This document shows positions 10,919 to 21,600 of a stretch of DNA of 41,676 bases, one piece after another; the stretch's first letter is position 1, and the number at the start of each line of letters is the position of its first letter. The notes under the pieces are model-generated. The model was not told the DNA's origin, searched no databases, and worked only from the letters and a program-made list of their open reading frames with translations. Origin of the DNA: Vitrella brassicaformis (lineage: Eukaryota; Sar; Vitrellaceae); NCBI GenBank assembly GCA_001179505.1, contig CDMY01000214.1:124285-165960 (forward strand). Reading direction: 5' to 3'. The translations under genes were made by a program, and so were the position numbers.

Positions 10919-12686
10919 ATGCACATCGAGTACGGCCCTATCGGTGATGCCTCGCCGCTGCCTCTCGGCGTGGGCGTGGGTGTGGGTGTGGGCGTGCCCT
11001 TTGTCGGCGGCGGCCACTCGAAGAGCGCCACGCCGACCTGGACGGACATCAAGGCCGACACTGTGGACTTCGCCGTGATGCCCACTCCCACGGCCATCAA
11101 GCACCGCACTTCGGAGCTGTCCGTTAGGTCAGTGGGCGGGGGGAAGACACAGACGACACTCAAAAGAAAGGGCGGGAAATGTGTGTTGTGTCTTTTGGTG
11201 TGTGTCTTTGTGCAGTTTGGTGACGCCTCCGGTGTCGCGGCTGATCAGCACGCCTGTGGTGCCGACGCTGCACACGCAGCACCTGCGGGAGCTGTCGCGC
11301 CGGCTCGAGGACGGATACCTGCCCGACAGCCAGCCAGCCGCCATGCAAAATGTTCAGGTGAGTGAGGTGAATGGACAGGGCAACACTCCTCCCTCCCTGA
11401 TTGATGCAGCTGGGCGCTAATCTCTGTCTGTCTGTCTGTCTGTGTGTGTGTAGGTTGTGCGTGGCGTGCATAAGGCGACTGGCCGGTGTGTGATGATCAA
11501 GCGTGAGGTGTCTGACCCCGCCGCCACCCCCCGGGCCGGCCGCCGGATGTCCGCCAGCCCCCTCCTCACCCCCACTGGCCCCTCACTCTCCCTCTCGGCC
11601 ACTCAGGGCGCCAGCCTGCCGGCAGAAGTTAAGGCCCTCCGCAACGAGCTGCGAGTGCTCCGGTACCTGCACACGCAGCACCCCAGCCCGCCGCACGTAG
11701 TCCGCCTGCTTGATGGAGCCACCGATAGAGGTCAGTGAGCCGCACACATGCACCCCATCCGTCCGTCAGAGAGGGTGAAGAGTGTGAGTGTGGTTCATAT
11801 GCAGATCTGCGTCGTGAGGGATCGCAGACCTGGTTGGTGTTGGAGCACATGAGTGGGGGCGACGTGCTGTCGCTGGTCGAGACCAGCGGGGCCGTCCCCG
11901 AGTCGACCGCCCGGGTGATCGTGGAGGGCCTCCTCCGGTCGCTCGCCTTCATCCACCGACACAACGTCATCCACAGGGACGTCAAGGCCGAGAATCTCGT
12001 CCTCGCACACCCCTCACGGCCCGACACCGTCAAGCTCATCGACTTCGGCTGTGCGGTCATCATGACACCGCCAAAGGCATCCCCCTCACCGTCGCCGAGA
12101 GCGTCGCCGCGAGGCAGCCCTTCGCCGTCGCCAACGATGCGCGGGATGGAGAGGGGGCGGAGCGATAAGCGGCATCGCACTGTGTGTCCGGCGGCCATCG
12201 AGCCCAGCCCCGGCGGCTTCATCTCCGGCACTCCTGGGTGCGTATGTTCAGAAGGGGGATTGCGTGTGTGATTGGTTGTTTGTGGTCATGTGTGTGTGTG
12301 ATGGAATGCGATGCAGGTGGATCGCTCCCGAGGTGCTGCACGGGCACTCGTACAACTCGCGTGTGGACTGTTTCGGCGCTGGGGTGCTGTGTTTTGTGTT
12401 GGTGGGGGGGTACCACCCCTTTTTGGCCAGCGACATCCGCACCACCCTCCGCAACAACAGATCGGGCAACATAGAGTTCGGACACCCACGGTATGCTTTC
12501 AAGACACACACACACACAGACGGAGAGGTGTGTGTGTGTGTGTGATTATTAATTAGGTGGGGCAGCGTGTCGTTGGAGTTGAAGGATCTGATTCAGAAGC
12601 TGACAAACCCGTCCCCCCTGGAGCGCATCTCGGCCGCGGAGGCCCTCAGACACCCGTGGTTCACGTGTGCCCTCCGCGATGGCTGA
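10919..12686 (+). CDS. CAMK-like serine/threonine protein kinase with interrupted activation segment
   Basis: Seven or so exons encode a protein kinase. Visible elements: ATP-binding lysine in CVMIKREV (~11492), LVLEHMSGGDVLSLV hinge and following helix, catalytic loop HRDVKAEN (~11970), metal-binding DFG (~12045), IAPEVL in place of APE (~12325), DCFGAGVLCFVLVGGYHPF helix F, and a C-terminal SPLERISAAEALRHPWF typical of CAMK/CDPK kinases. Two oddities. The expected glycine-rich loop is not visible: the sequence before the lysine reads VVRGVHKATGRC. Also about 45 Ser/Pro/Arg-rich residues sit between DFG and APE. The N-terminal exon is Gly/Val-rich. An alternating intron/exon reading at 11409-11454 suggests the intron ends at the tgtgtgtag before GTTGTGCGTG. 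No EF hands follow, so it is not a full CDPK. The substrate cannot be told. Confidence 0.85.
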
Positions 12687-14815
12687 CTGATCGATGCCTG
12701 GCTGACCCATACACACCTACACACACATACAGGGAGGGCCCCTGGAGGGGGAGAGTGGGGAGATGTTTTTTCACCGTCCTGATAGACGGACGGATGGATC
12801 TATGGGTCGCTGGATGGGTGGAAGCTGGCCGTGGGTGTACGCACACATGGCAGAAGTGATGTGGTGTATCATAGAACGATGGGGGCCATTCCCTCTCTCC
12901 GTCCCCTGCTGTAGCTCACCTGCTGTCTACCTATCTGAAAATATGCCTCTGTGGGTGTGTGTGCGAGAGAGCAGTGGAAAGAAAGTCTTTCACTCATGGC
13001 TGGATGGATGCGGCGTGGTTTAGACAACCCCCCGGCTCGGCTCACTCTGTGTCTGTCTGTCTCACTGTCTGGAGTCTGTCTGTCTGTATGTGTGTGTGTA
13101 CCTATTTGTGTATGCCTGTCTGTCTATGTCTATGTCTATGTCTGTGTGTGTGTGTGTGTGTGAGGGATGATCGCACTGGCTGGTTGATGGCTACGCCTGT
13201 GCAGCAGAGAGAGAGAGAGAGCGCCGAGGAGCGTGCCTGCATGTCTGTGCGTCCGTGTGTCCATCCATCGGTGGACGGGTGGGCGGGGTGTGAGCATTTC
13301 TTTCTATCAATCACCACCAAATCCATGTTGGTCTCCGTGTGTGTGGCGTGGCGTCTTGTGCGTGTGGTGCCTCGTTCGTTCGTTCCTATTGTACAGCCAG
13401 TGACCGGCACTCAGACACTCAATGAGAGCCACTCACTGGGCGGATCCCAACAGAGAGACAGAGAGCGTTTCTTGCATGGGGCGCTCAGGCAGGCAGGCAG
13501 CCATTGCTTCATCTTTTTCACCCGCAGCCCGTTCCGCCCACCCCGTTCATGCACGCAACGCACTGCACTCGTGTGTGTGTTGTGGTGGTTGTGTGTGTTG
13601 TGTTGTGTGCATGATCGATGTCTATTTTTCTGCCGGCAGCCCGCTGAGGCAGCTGAGCTCGCACCGGCCGTCCGTCAGTCATCGAATGATGAATGGAATG
13701 GGCCCCCATGACATTGACATGTACACAGACAGACAGATGCACCATCGGTGGTCATTTGAAGGAAGGGATGATTGTGGACGAGTGTCTTGTGTTGATCGAT
13801 CTATGTGTATGCGGCTGGGTCGTTCGGCGGCTGTGGCGTCACTGATTGGCAGCACCGGACGCGACGCTGTTCATGTCACTGCTCCAATGGTGACAGGGAC
13901 TTCGTTGCGGCCAGGTGCAGTCAATCGGTGCGCCACACCATACACAACAGACAGACGATATCCGTCCAGGCAGGCCACATGACACATCCATTGATGCGTT
14001 TCGTTGTGTGCACTTCATGTGTGTCGCGACTGCACCCGTCCGGTCTCGGCGGCCGATTAGACCTGAGCAGCTTGCCCGCCCGCTCAGTGGTCTAATCTGT
14101 CGCGGCGCCTGGATGGACGAGCGCAGCGACATACGAAGGACACTCGCACACACACATGCAGTTAATGCCCGTCTGTCAGTCTATCTATCGCGCTCTGGTC
14201 ACACACACACACACACACACAATCCCCTGTGCGTCTTTTGCCGTGCTGTGCTGATTTTTCTCCTCCATGTGTGTGTGTGTCTGTATGTGTCTGTCTCCGT
14301 GGCCGGTCTGTTTTTCAGTGCTCCTGTCTGTCTGTGTGCATCAGCACGCCACGCCCCTCGTCAGAGAGTCAGAGACGAGGAATTTTCCTTTCGCCACCCA
14401 CACACACACACACCGAGGGGACACCTGACTCCAGCATGAGCGTCTCGTCCCCTCCTGTCTGACTTGTGTGACTGTCTGTGTGGCTGCCTGCCTGTGTGTA
14501 CTGTGGTACGTGTTGTGTGTGGCTGAGAAACAGAGAGAAGGGAGAAAGAGAGAGAGACTTCCGATGGTGCTGTCTGTGTGCGTCAGTGTGTTGTGCGGTC
14601 TGTGCAACTTTTTTCCAGTGCCTTTGGTGGATGGAGAGCGATGAGAGATCGCCACACACACGCAGAGAGAGAGAGAAAGAGAGAGACGAGGGCCATTTGA
14701 CTGACTGACTGACTGACGAGCATTTTGTGTGGGGACATCGAGATCGATCGTATCATCGAAGCAACAACACAAAACACCTCTCGCAAAGACAATGACGACT
14801 CGGTTAGCTCACCAC
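12687..14815. other. Gene-free simple-sequence region
   Basis: About 2.1 kb with no supported gene. It is full of CTGT, TG, CA and GA runs (for example 13060-13165, 14200-14220, 14400-14412, 14697-14716 GACT repeat). The long open frame at 12959-13711 translates to Cys/Val/Leu repeats from these microsatellites and is not credible as protein. The first part is probably kinase 3' UTR. Confidence 0.6.
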
Positions 14816-14898
14816 TAGGGTTCATCGCCACTAGGGTTCGATAAACCCTACACCCCAGCTCGGGAAGACCACAGGGGTTACAGGGGGTTAGGGTTTCC
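14816..14898. promoter_or_regulatory. Cluster of telomere-like (TTTAGGG-type) motifs upstream of coilin-like gene
   Basis: Several degenerate plant-type telomere units occur in 83 bp: CTAGGGTTC twice (the second inside a repeated CCACTAGGGTTC), AAACCCTA in the opposite sense, and GGGGTTAGGGTTT. The cluster ends about 100 bp before the first ATG of the coilin-like gene at 14996. In plants such 'telo-boxes' occur in promoters; a regulatory role here is inference. Confidence 0.45.
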
Positions 14899-14995
14899 GG
14901 AGTGCATCCACCGCGCCAAGGACCAACCAACCAACCAAGGAAGAGCAAACGGGGAGTTCGCGATGGAAATAGTATGCGAGATGTCGGGCAACTAG

Positions 14996-15571
14996 ATGTC
15001 GGGGATGCGGTTGAAGATTGTCATGGACGAGGCCTCTGTGCCGCTGGACGCCAGCCAGGAGCACAGATATCGGGAGCCCTTCATTCTGGTCCCCAGTGAG
15101 CTGACCAACGTCGGGTAAGAAACAAAGAGGGAGGAGCGGTGCACACGCAGCCGGCCATGTCCTTCTGTCTGTCTCTCTGTATGGCTGACTCTCCAGGGAG
15201 TTGGAATCGCACCTGCAGAACAAGTACGATTTCCTCGCTGCCCCGAATGTCCTGTATCTGTCGGTGAAGGGAGCCGTGGTGGACTCGAAACAGCCACTGG
15301 CTATCTTCCGCGACGAAGATGTGGTCAAGTGAGCATGTGATGATACTGCATGTGAAGAAGGCACTCTCCCTTCGCTGCCTGCCCTTTGTGTGTGGTCAGG
15401 GTTCACATCAAGAAGGAGGGCGGACCGGTCAGGCCAGGCGGTCAGGGATCGCGTGATCTCTCTGCGATGGCGGGGATGCGGCTTCGCATTCTCATGAACG
15501 AGGCCTCTGCGTGGGTCAGGGATCGCGTGATCTCTCTGCGATGGCGGGGATGCGGCTTCGCATTCTCATGA
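14996..15571 (+). CDS. Coilin N-terminal-like module, copy A (truncated by frame shift)
   Basis: Three exons (14996-15114, 15197-15328, 15400-15571) encode a ubiquitin-like module resembling the coilin N-terminal domain: opening MRLKIVMDEA strand, ELESHLQNKYDF helix, NVLYLSVKGAVV and closing FRDEDVVKVHI. Coilin's N-terminal domain mediates self-association in Cajal bodies; that is family knowledge. Phases join perfectly. After VHIKKEGGPV the frame runs into the first unit of a 70-bp tandem repeat and reads out of frame to a stop at 15569-15571. With only one repeat unit the frame would continue directly into copy B, so copy A looks like the first half of a two-module protein. An upstream in-frame TAG supports the start at 14996. 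Confidence 0.6.
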
Positions 15572-15583
15572 ACGAGGCCTCTG
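15441..15583 (+). repeat. Exact 69-bp tandem duplication, 74-bp period
   Basis: The 69 bases at 15441-15509 recur without mismatch at 15515-15583. Because 74 is not a multiple of three, the reading frame through the first unit ends at 15571, while the ATG in the second unit (15541) opens copy B. Identity with no drift suggests a very recent event or an assembly artefact. Confidence 0.95.
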
Positions 15584-16181
15584 TGCCGCTGGACGCCACC
15601 CAGGAGTACCAATATCGGAAGATTTTCATTCTGGTCCCTAGCGAGCTGACCAACGTGGGGTAAGAAACAAAGAGGGAGCCATGTGTCTATTCATCCATGT
15701 GTCTGTCGGTCTCTCCGTCTGTTTCTCTCTCTGTCCGTTCGCCTGCCTGTGTCGGTCTCTTTAGGGAGTTGAAATCGTACCTGCAGGACAAGTACGACTT
15801 CCTCGCTGCCCCGAATGTCCTGTGTCTGTCGGTGAAGGGAGCCGTGGTGCCCTCGGAAGAGCCATTGACTTTCATCCGCGACGAAACTGTGGTCAGGTGA
15901 GCGTCTGACGATACTGCACGTGAAGAAGGCACTCTCCCTTCGCTGCCTGCCCTTTGTGTGTGGTCAGGGTTCACATCAGACCTCAAGTCGCTGAGGAGAA
16001 AGGCGAGGCGCAGACGGAGGTCGAGTCCGACGATGAGCAATCCGACGCCACTGAGTCCGACGAGGACGACGACTTCACCAAGACGCTCGACAAGGTGCTT
16101 GACTGGTTCAAGAAGAACAGCGACGCCATCGCCAGGCTCAGACGGCCTGGTTCTTGTCAGATAATGAGGTACAGTGAGTAA
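15541..16181 (+). CDS. Coilin N-terminal-like module, copy B, with acidic tail
   Basis: Exons 15541-15659, 15765-15896 and 15968-16181 repeat the copy A module, nearly identical in protein and in intron position and phase: MRLRILMNEA, ELKSYLQDKYDF, NVLCLSVKGAVV, FIRDETVVRVHI. It continues with an acidic Glu/Asp/Ser linker (ESDDEQSDATESDEDDD) and a KTLDKVLDWFKKNSD helix, then stops at 16179-16181. Just before that stop is a strong donor (TACA/gtgagtaat), so transcription may splice into the hydrophobic exon at 16225, although no donor matches that exon's frame. The matching introns start with the same gtaagaaacaaagagg, showing that whole genomic units were duplicated. Confidence 0.6.
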
Positions 16182-16224
16182 TACCAAGGACAAACAGCTG
16201 GCCACTGTGTCTTGTCGGTCTCAG

Positions 16225-16389
16225 TACTTCTGGGGCGTGGCTTCGAGGATTGTTTCGCTCGTCGCATTAATCTCGTCCGTCACCATCATCTTCCTGCTCA
16301 CCGACCCGCTCAAGTCGGAGTGGCAGACCATCGCCGTCGTCGGCGCATTGGTGTTCAACTTCTTCGTCACGTTCGTCGTGCGATACTAG
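16225..16389 (+). CDS. Candidate last exon with two transmembrane segments
   Basis: After a tctcag acceptor an open frame encodes two hydrophobic helices (IVSLVALISSVTIIFLL and IAVVGALVFNFFVTFVV) separated by DPLKSEWQT and ends VVRY-stop at 16387-16389. It reads as a real membrane exon and follows copy B by 43 bp, so it may be its C-terminus. The frame does not fit the visible donors of copy B (phase 1 at gtgagtaat, phase 2 at gtacag; phase 0 needed). Either I have missed a splice site or a small indel has occurred. Confidence 0.4.
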   Translation, partial: YFWGVASRIVSLVALISSVTIIFLLTDPLKSEWQTIAVVGALVFNFFVTFVVRY

Positions 16390-17785
16390 CTGTGGGACTT
16401 CACTAGTCGCCGTTCATGACGCTGCTTACGGCGAGTCTGGGGGACTGAGACGACGACGGAGATCTCTCCGCGTCACCCAGGTGCTCGCCAAGAAAGAGGG
16501 CGAGGCGGAGGACGGCAGAGAAGAAAGCGATAGCGCCACCGCCAGCGAGAGTCAGCCTCTCCTGCACTGACCGCCTCTATCCTTCCCTCAGCACCCCCGC
16601 AAACATCATCAGCGGCAAGGCCTTCAGCTGCAGACGACTCACCGTCAGCGATAGCGGCTCAGAAGAGAACAAGACATCGTCCGGTACCCCAAGAACCAAG
16701 ACGGGCGATACGGTGACACCGACATTTAGTTGCGGCCGTATGTGTGAATGGTTGATCGAGTCAATTGGCAGTGGCTGGGGGTGGGCGGGAAGGCCCACCC
16801 TAGGCGGGCCGTCTGCAGCTTGACAAGCAGGCCAACATCGGACGCACCCCCCTCGAAGCCCAGCCCCGCCTTGGTGGTGGGGAGAGAGAGAGGGGGGAGT
16901 TGGGTGCGTCATAGTGCATAGTGCATGACGCTGATACCTGGCCTGCTGGCCTATAGTAGTATATGGTTGTGGGGCGGTGACCAATGGACCGACTGTTTTT
17001 TCTTTTTTGCTCTCTGTGGTACGAACAGTGGAAAGTGCGTGCGTCTCGTCCCTTCCTCTGTCTGTCTGTCTGCATGTGTCGTGCCGTGACGTCTTGTGCG
17101 TGGCTGTGTGTCTTTGATGGATGGATGGAGAGCGTTGAGGGATCAGGAGACACACACACATACAGACAGGAGAGAGATGATTGAGTGCAATTTGAAAGAC
17201 TGGCTGACTTCGCCGAGAACGAACCCACAGAGCCACCACGCAGCCCCGTGAGGCAGCACACAAGACAAAAACAGCCCTCTCTCTCTCCCTCGCTCTTTCT
17301 CTCGCTGTTCGTCCTTTTCGCAATGGGCGGCGGTGTGCTCTGATGCAATGTCGGTGTCGGCCATCGCCCTCTCGTCGACTCACACGCAGCCGACGAGAGA
17401 GTCATGGACGACACCAATGACACATCACGGCACAGCCACTACGACGACACACCAAAAGCACCAGATATCACTCACTCACTCGCTGTCAGCAGTTCTCTTC
17501 CTAGCTGTTCCGCCACGCGCATAGGCCTGTCTGTCCGCATGTACCCATGGCATCGCTGGTGTGTTTTCGTCCCGCGGCTGGTGACGTGTGACGGCCTCTC
17601 GCAATGACAGAGAGACCATCAGACGTCACCTGTCACGGCTCGAGAACAGCCCAGCTATGTCATGATCGGCACACTCATGCACCCGTTTCGCTGTCACTTA
17701 GTCTATCGACAACCACCACCGTAAAGGAGGTGCCACACGTATCCACAAGAGGACACCACACGACAAACGCGGCCAGCCAAGAGAC
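16390..17785. other. Region with short unexplained open frames
   Basis: No complete gene is supported. Plus-strand 16470-16570 is open and ends in ASESQPLLH-stop; its start (RVTQVLAKKEGEAEDG) loosely resembles the end of a coilin-like module plus acidic linker. After a cctcag acceptor, 16591-16822 is open again (GKAFSCRRLTVSDSGSEEN...). These could be remains of a third copy. A hairpin with an 8-bp perfect stem lies at 16779-16800. 16990-17785 holds TGTC/CA/TC microsatellites and no convincing frame. Confidence 0.35.
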
Positions 17786-18467
17786 TCATTCAGAATTTGA
17801 TGCTGCGGTCTCCGTGTCTTCTGTTGGCCGCCAGAAGGGGTTGTCACGCACGCGGAAGGCAAGGGAGCACGACGGACAGCAAAACACGTCATAACCCTAC
17901 ACACAATACACACACAAGTCCCACACAGGTCCAGACAGACACACAGGTCGCTCGGGTGTGTGTGGCATGGCACCCACCTGCAGCAGTTCGTCCAGGCCGA
18001 TATCGACAACGTCCCCACACCGACAAAGCCACGCATAACACGCCCTCCCATCGCTCTTACCCGACGGCACCGATTGCCGCACGTCAAGCAGGTCAGCAAA
18101 AGCCACCTCAGTCGCATTCGCGTGCTCACCAGCTGCAAACAAAAAACAATCAAGCCAGACAGATCCCGTCAACATCTGGCTCTCTTTGCCTACCAGCCTG
18201 TGTCAGATCCCACTGTGCCCGGCTCTTGTTGTCCCTCAGCTTCTCGAAGGCCTGCTGCAGCCGCTGGAACCGGCCGTGGCCACCGAGTGGCCGCTTGTCG
18301 GGGTGGCACTGACGCGCCTGTGAGAGGTAGGCCTGCCGGATGGCGGCGAACGTGGCAGTGCGGGACACGCCGAGCACATCGTAGGGACTTATGTGTGGGG
18401 GGGATGACGACGATGAGGATGGCGAAGATGCGTTCTCTCGTGCTGCAGCGGTGGCGCCGTCAGTCAT
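17786..18467 (-). CDS. DPH4: DPH4-like diphthamide biosynthesis protein (J domain + CSL zinc finger)
   Basis: Three main exons. The first carries a J domain: SPYDVLGVSRTATFAAIRQAYL, HPD in QCHPDKR, then FQRLQQAFEKLRD, RAQWDL. The second and third carry a DPH-type CSL zinc finger: CRCGDVVDIGLDELLQ, then after an intron GYDVFCCPSCSLAFRVR. The four zinc-binding cysteines are the CxC pair and the CxxC pair. J domain plus CSL finger is the DPH4/DNAJC24 architecture, which helps make diphthamide on translation elongation factor 2 and transfers electrons or supports the radical-SAM step (family knowledge). The joins are in phase: TQAG/gtaggc to the AGEHANATEV exon, and LLQ/gtgggt to GYDVF. Stop TGA at 17786-17788. 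N-terminus Ser-rich. Head to head with the ABC-F gene, 209 bp apart. Confidence 0.8.
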
Positions 18468-18676
18468 GGCTCATGGGAGTCTCGGGGCGACTCCCCTTCT
18501 CACTTGCGATCACTGGAGGTCAAGCTCGCAAATGACAAGAGGTCGACGAAGATGGTGCTGTTCTGTAATGTGACTCAGCAGGGCGGCCATCAACAGCAGA
18601 GGCGCATCCTGATCAGAAAAAAGGAGGAGATGAGGATCACGAAGTGACCTGCCTCACTCGTCGAGTCGACAACAAG
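18468..18676. promoter_or_regulatory. Divergent intergenic region, DPH4-like / ABC-F
   Basis: 209 bp between two start codons facing away from each other. No distinct element was recognised; a shared promoter is inferred from position. Confidence 0.35.
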
Positions 18677-21600
18677 ATGCAGCCGTCGACCTACCTGCAT
18701 CTCTCGTCGGCCCTCCTGCTGGCCCTGACCAACATCTACGAGGCGCTCTCGGCATACATCCCCTCGTATGCGGCCTATCACGACGACTGCAGAAGCACCT
18801 TCATCACGCCAGCTTTGCTGCCGAGGAAGGCCAGGCGGACGAGAAGAGTCGGGGTGGACGAGTGGCTGCCGACGGGCAATGCAAGGGCGTCGCCGAGGGT
18901 GTCTTCGTCTGCCGTGTCACTGTGTGCTAAGAAGAAGCGCAAGGACATGTCTGAGGTGGCTGCCGCGGCAATGGCCAAGCTGAAAGAGCTCGACGACAAC
19001 AAGGAGGCCACCGAGGTCAGTCAGTGAGATGATGCAATCGAGGGAGGCATGGACGGCTGATTGGTCATCTTGTTGTTGTGTTGTGTGTTGTGTGTGTCAG
19101 GCTGCCCCTAGCACGGTCCAGGTGGAGGAAGCAGATGTGTTTGCGCTCCTCGATGCAGAAGAGGACGACAAGAAGGTTGGTGGCACACACACAGCAGCCA
19201 GCCTGCCCGCGACCTGTGTATGCCAACCACTGTGTGTGTGTGTGTGTGTGTGTGTGCACAGAGCCGCCGCAAGGCCCGCAAGGCGGCCCGTGCTGCACGG
19301 GCGGGTGCATTCATCCCGCCCGAAGAGATCATGGGCAGCTCTCCACCACCTGAGCAGCCGTCCGCTGCTTCGCCCTCCCCGTCCCCCTCTCCCTCCTCCC
19401 TCTCTCCCTCCGATTCCCCCGCCCCATCAGAAGCAGCATCGTCAGCGGCATTGTCAGCGGATGGTGGTGCATCCCCCCCTACCCCTGCCACAGAGGCACC
19501 CACCCCCGCCCCTCTTTCATCACAACAAGCAGATGATCCCCCAGTGTCATCGTCACACGGCAGGAGGAATAAAGGCCGGCAGAGGAATAAGAGAAAGGAG
19601 CTCCAAGTGGACCTCGAGCCCACATCGGCTGTTGCTACATCCGCTGTGGCTGTGGCTGTGGCTGACGAGCCGCCACCTGCTGTGGCGCCATCAGTGTCAT
19701 CAGCACCCTCTTCCCCCATCACTCTAGAGGCTATTCAGGCGCTGGAAAGACAGCGGGAAGAAGAGCAGCAGCAGCAGCAGCAGCAGGAGGCCGCCGCTGT
19801 GGTGGATCAGCAATATCAGGAGAGTGAGGCTGCGGTTGGGAGTGGCGTGGGGGTAGTGGCTCCACCTCAGGAGCGTCCAAGTTGGCTGGAGGAGCTGGAC
19901 CCCGCCAAGCTGCTCGCCAAGGAACAAGAGGAGACGGACAAGGAAGCGGCGGAGAAGCACCAACAAGACGAAGAAAAGAGGGAAACCGCCTCCCAGCCAT
20001 CTCCCTCTCCCTCTCCCCCCCAGCCTCAGTATCGGCGGCCGCTCATCAGTCTCGATGACGACGACGACGCCGATGCTGAGGGCAGCAGCAGCAGCTCGCT
20101 CCTGTCCCCCTTCTCTGACGCCGGCAGACGCCCCCGGTCGTTCAACAGGCCCCACCCAGTCACACCTATCGCATCAGGGTAGCTATAACACACACACACA
20201 GACACACACACAAGAAAGGTGCGTTTGTTGATCCATCCATCTATGTGTGTCGCGTGTGTGTGGTTGGGATAATGGCGAGCAGGCAGGCCCAACCGCCACC
20301 ACCACGCTGGGCGCAGGCGCCGCGGAACAGGCGGGTCATCCGACTGGACGATGAGGAGGAAGACGACTCACCCCACCCCCCATCGCCAGCACCCATCCCC
20401 CCCGCATCCTCCTCCTCCTATGAGTCGATCGAGCAGCAGCAGCCGTACGCCTTCCGTCGGCCGAGGAGGGTGATCCGTTTGGACGACGATGAGGACGAGG
20501 GGGACGAGGCGTACGCGAAGAGCATGGGGCCGGCGTACCACCAAAGGGGGTATGGGGGGGGCGCCTACAGGAGCCCGTATGGCTATGGCGCCTATGGTTA
20601 TGGCCAGTATGGTGGCTATGGGCAGTATGGAGGTTATGGACAGTATGGGTACCCACCAACACCTGAACAGCAGCGGCAGCAGCAGGAGGGGGCTGACGAC
20701 GCCGCAGGAGAGGAAGACGAAAATGGCAATGGAACAAAGTGAGCTGGCGCGGCAAAACAAACACACACACACACACACACACATGTCCATCTCTGCGTTG
20801 ATGCAGAAGGAAAAAGCGGCTCTTCTCCGGACGGAAAAAAGATGGCAAGAAAAAGGCCGATGAGCAAGCCGACCAGATGCAGCAGCAGCAGCAGCCCTCG
20901 CCCTACGGCTACTACGGCTACGGGTATGGCTACAGCGGCTACTCGCCCTCGCCATACGGCTACACGGCATACGCAGGGTACACGGGCTACATGACGCCCA
21001 CACAACCCCAGCAGACTCAGACACAGCAGCAGTATCCTGCATACGGATACCCCTACGCCGACCAGCAGGTTTACGCGCACACCAACACACACATTAATGG
21101 ATGGAGGCAACCATTTCTCAATCTCTGTGTGTGTGTGTGTGAAGGTTGGCGAGGAGGGCGATCGTGAGCGGTATGAGGGCGCTGCTGGCAAGATCGACGT
21201 GGGCCTTGACGAGGATGAGGATGACGAGGGAGAGATGGAGGGAGAGGCCAGAGAGAAGAAGGGCAAGGTACGCGGTGAAACGCACACAAGGAGAGGGGCC
21301 TACCAGTGCATCCACCTGTTTGTGCGTTGCCTGGTGTGTCTGTCGTCAGTTTCGCCGCACAGTGGGCGCAGCCCGTGTGCAGCCCCTCTCAGACTCGGTC
21401 GGTACACACATGCATTCTCCCCAAGCACACAGACAGAGAGAGACCTGTGTGCCTGTGCCTTCCTTGTTTGTTGCAGAAGCAGCCCGACCAGGTCTCGATC
21501 CGCCTCAACAAGATCCGCATCTCGTTCAGGAACCAGGAGGTCCTCAAGGACGCCTCGTGGGAGGTCCGCACGGGCGACCGCGTCGGCCTGGTCGGCCCCA

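Noticed and set aside
12959-13711. 250-codon plus-strand open frame
   Set aside because: It is made of TG/CTGT microsatellites giving Cys/Val/Leu runs, with no domain and no matching splice pattern.
14816-14898. True telomere or chromosome end
   Set aside because: Only a few degenerate units in both orientations, with genes on both sides.
16577-17383. 268-codon minus-strand open frame
   Set aside because: Composition follows antisense repeats; no recognisable motif and no continuation into neighbouring exons.
19065-20155. Minus-strand open frames opposite the ABC-F leader exons
   Set aside because: Shadows of Pro/Ser/Gln repeats on the coding strand.
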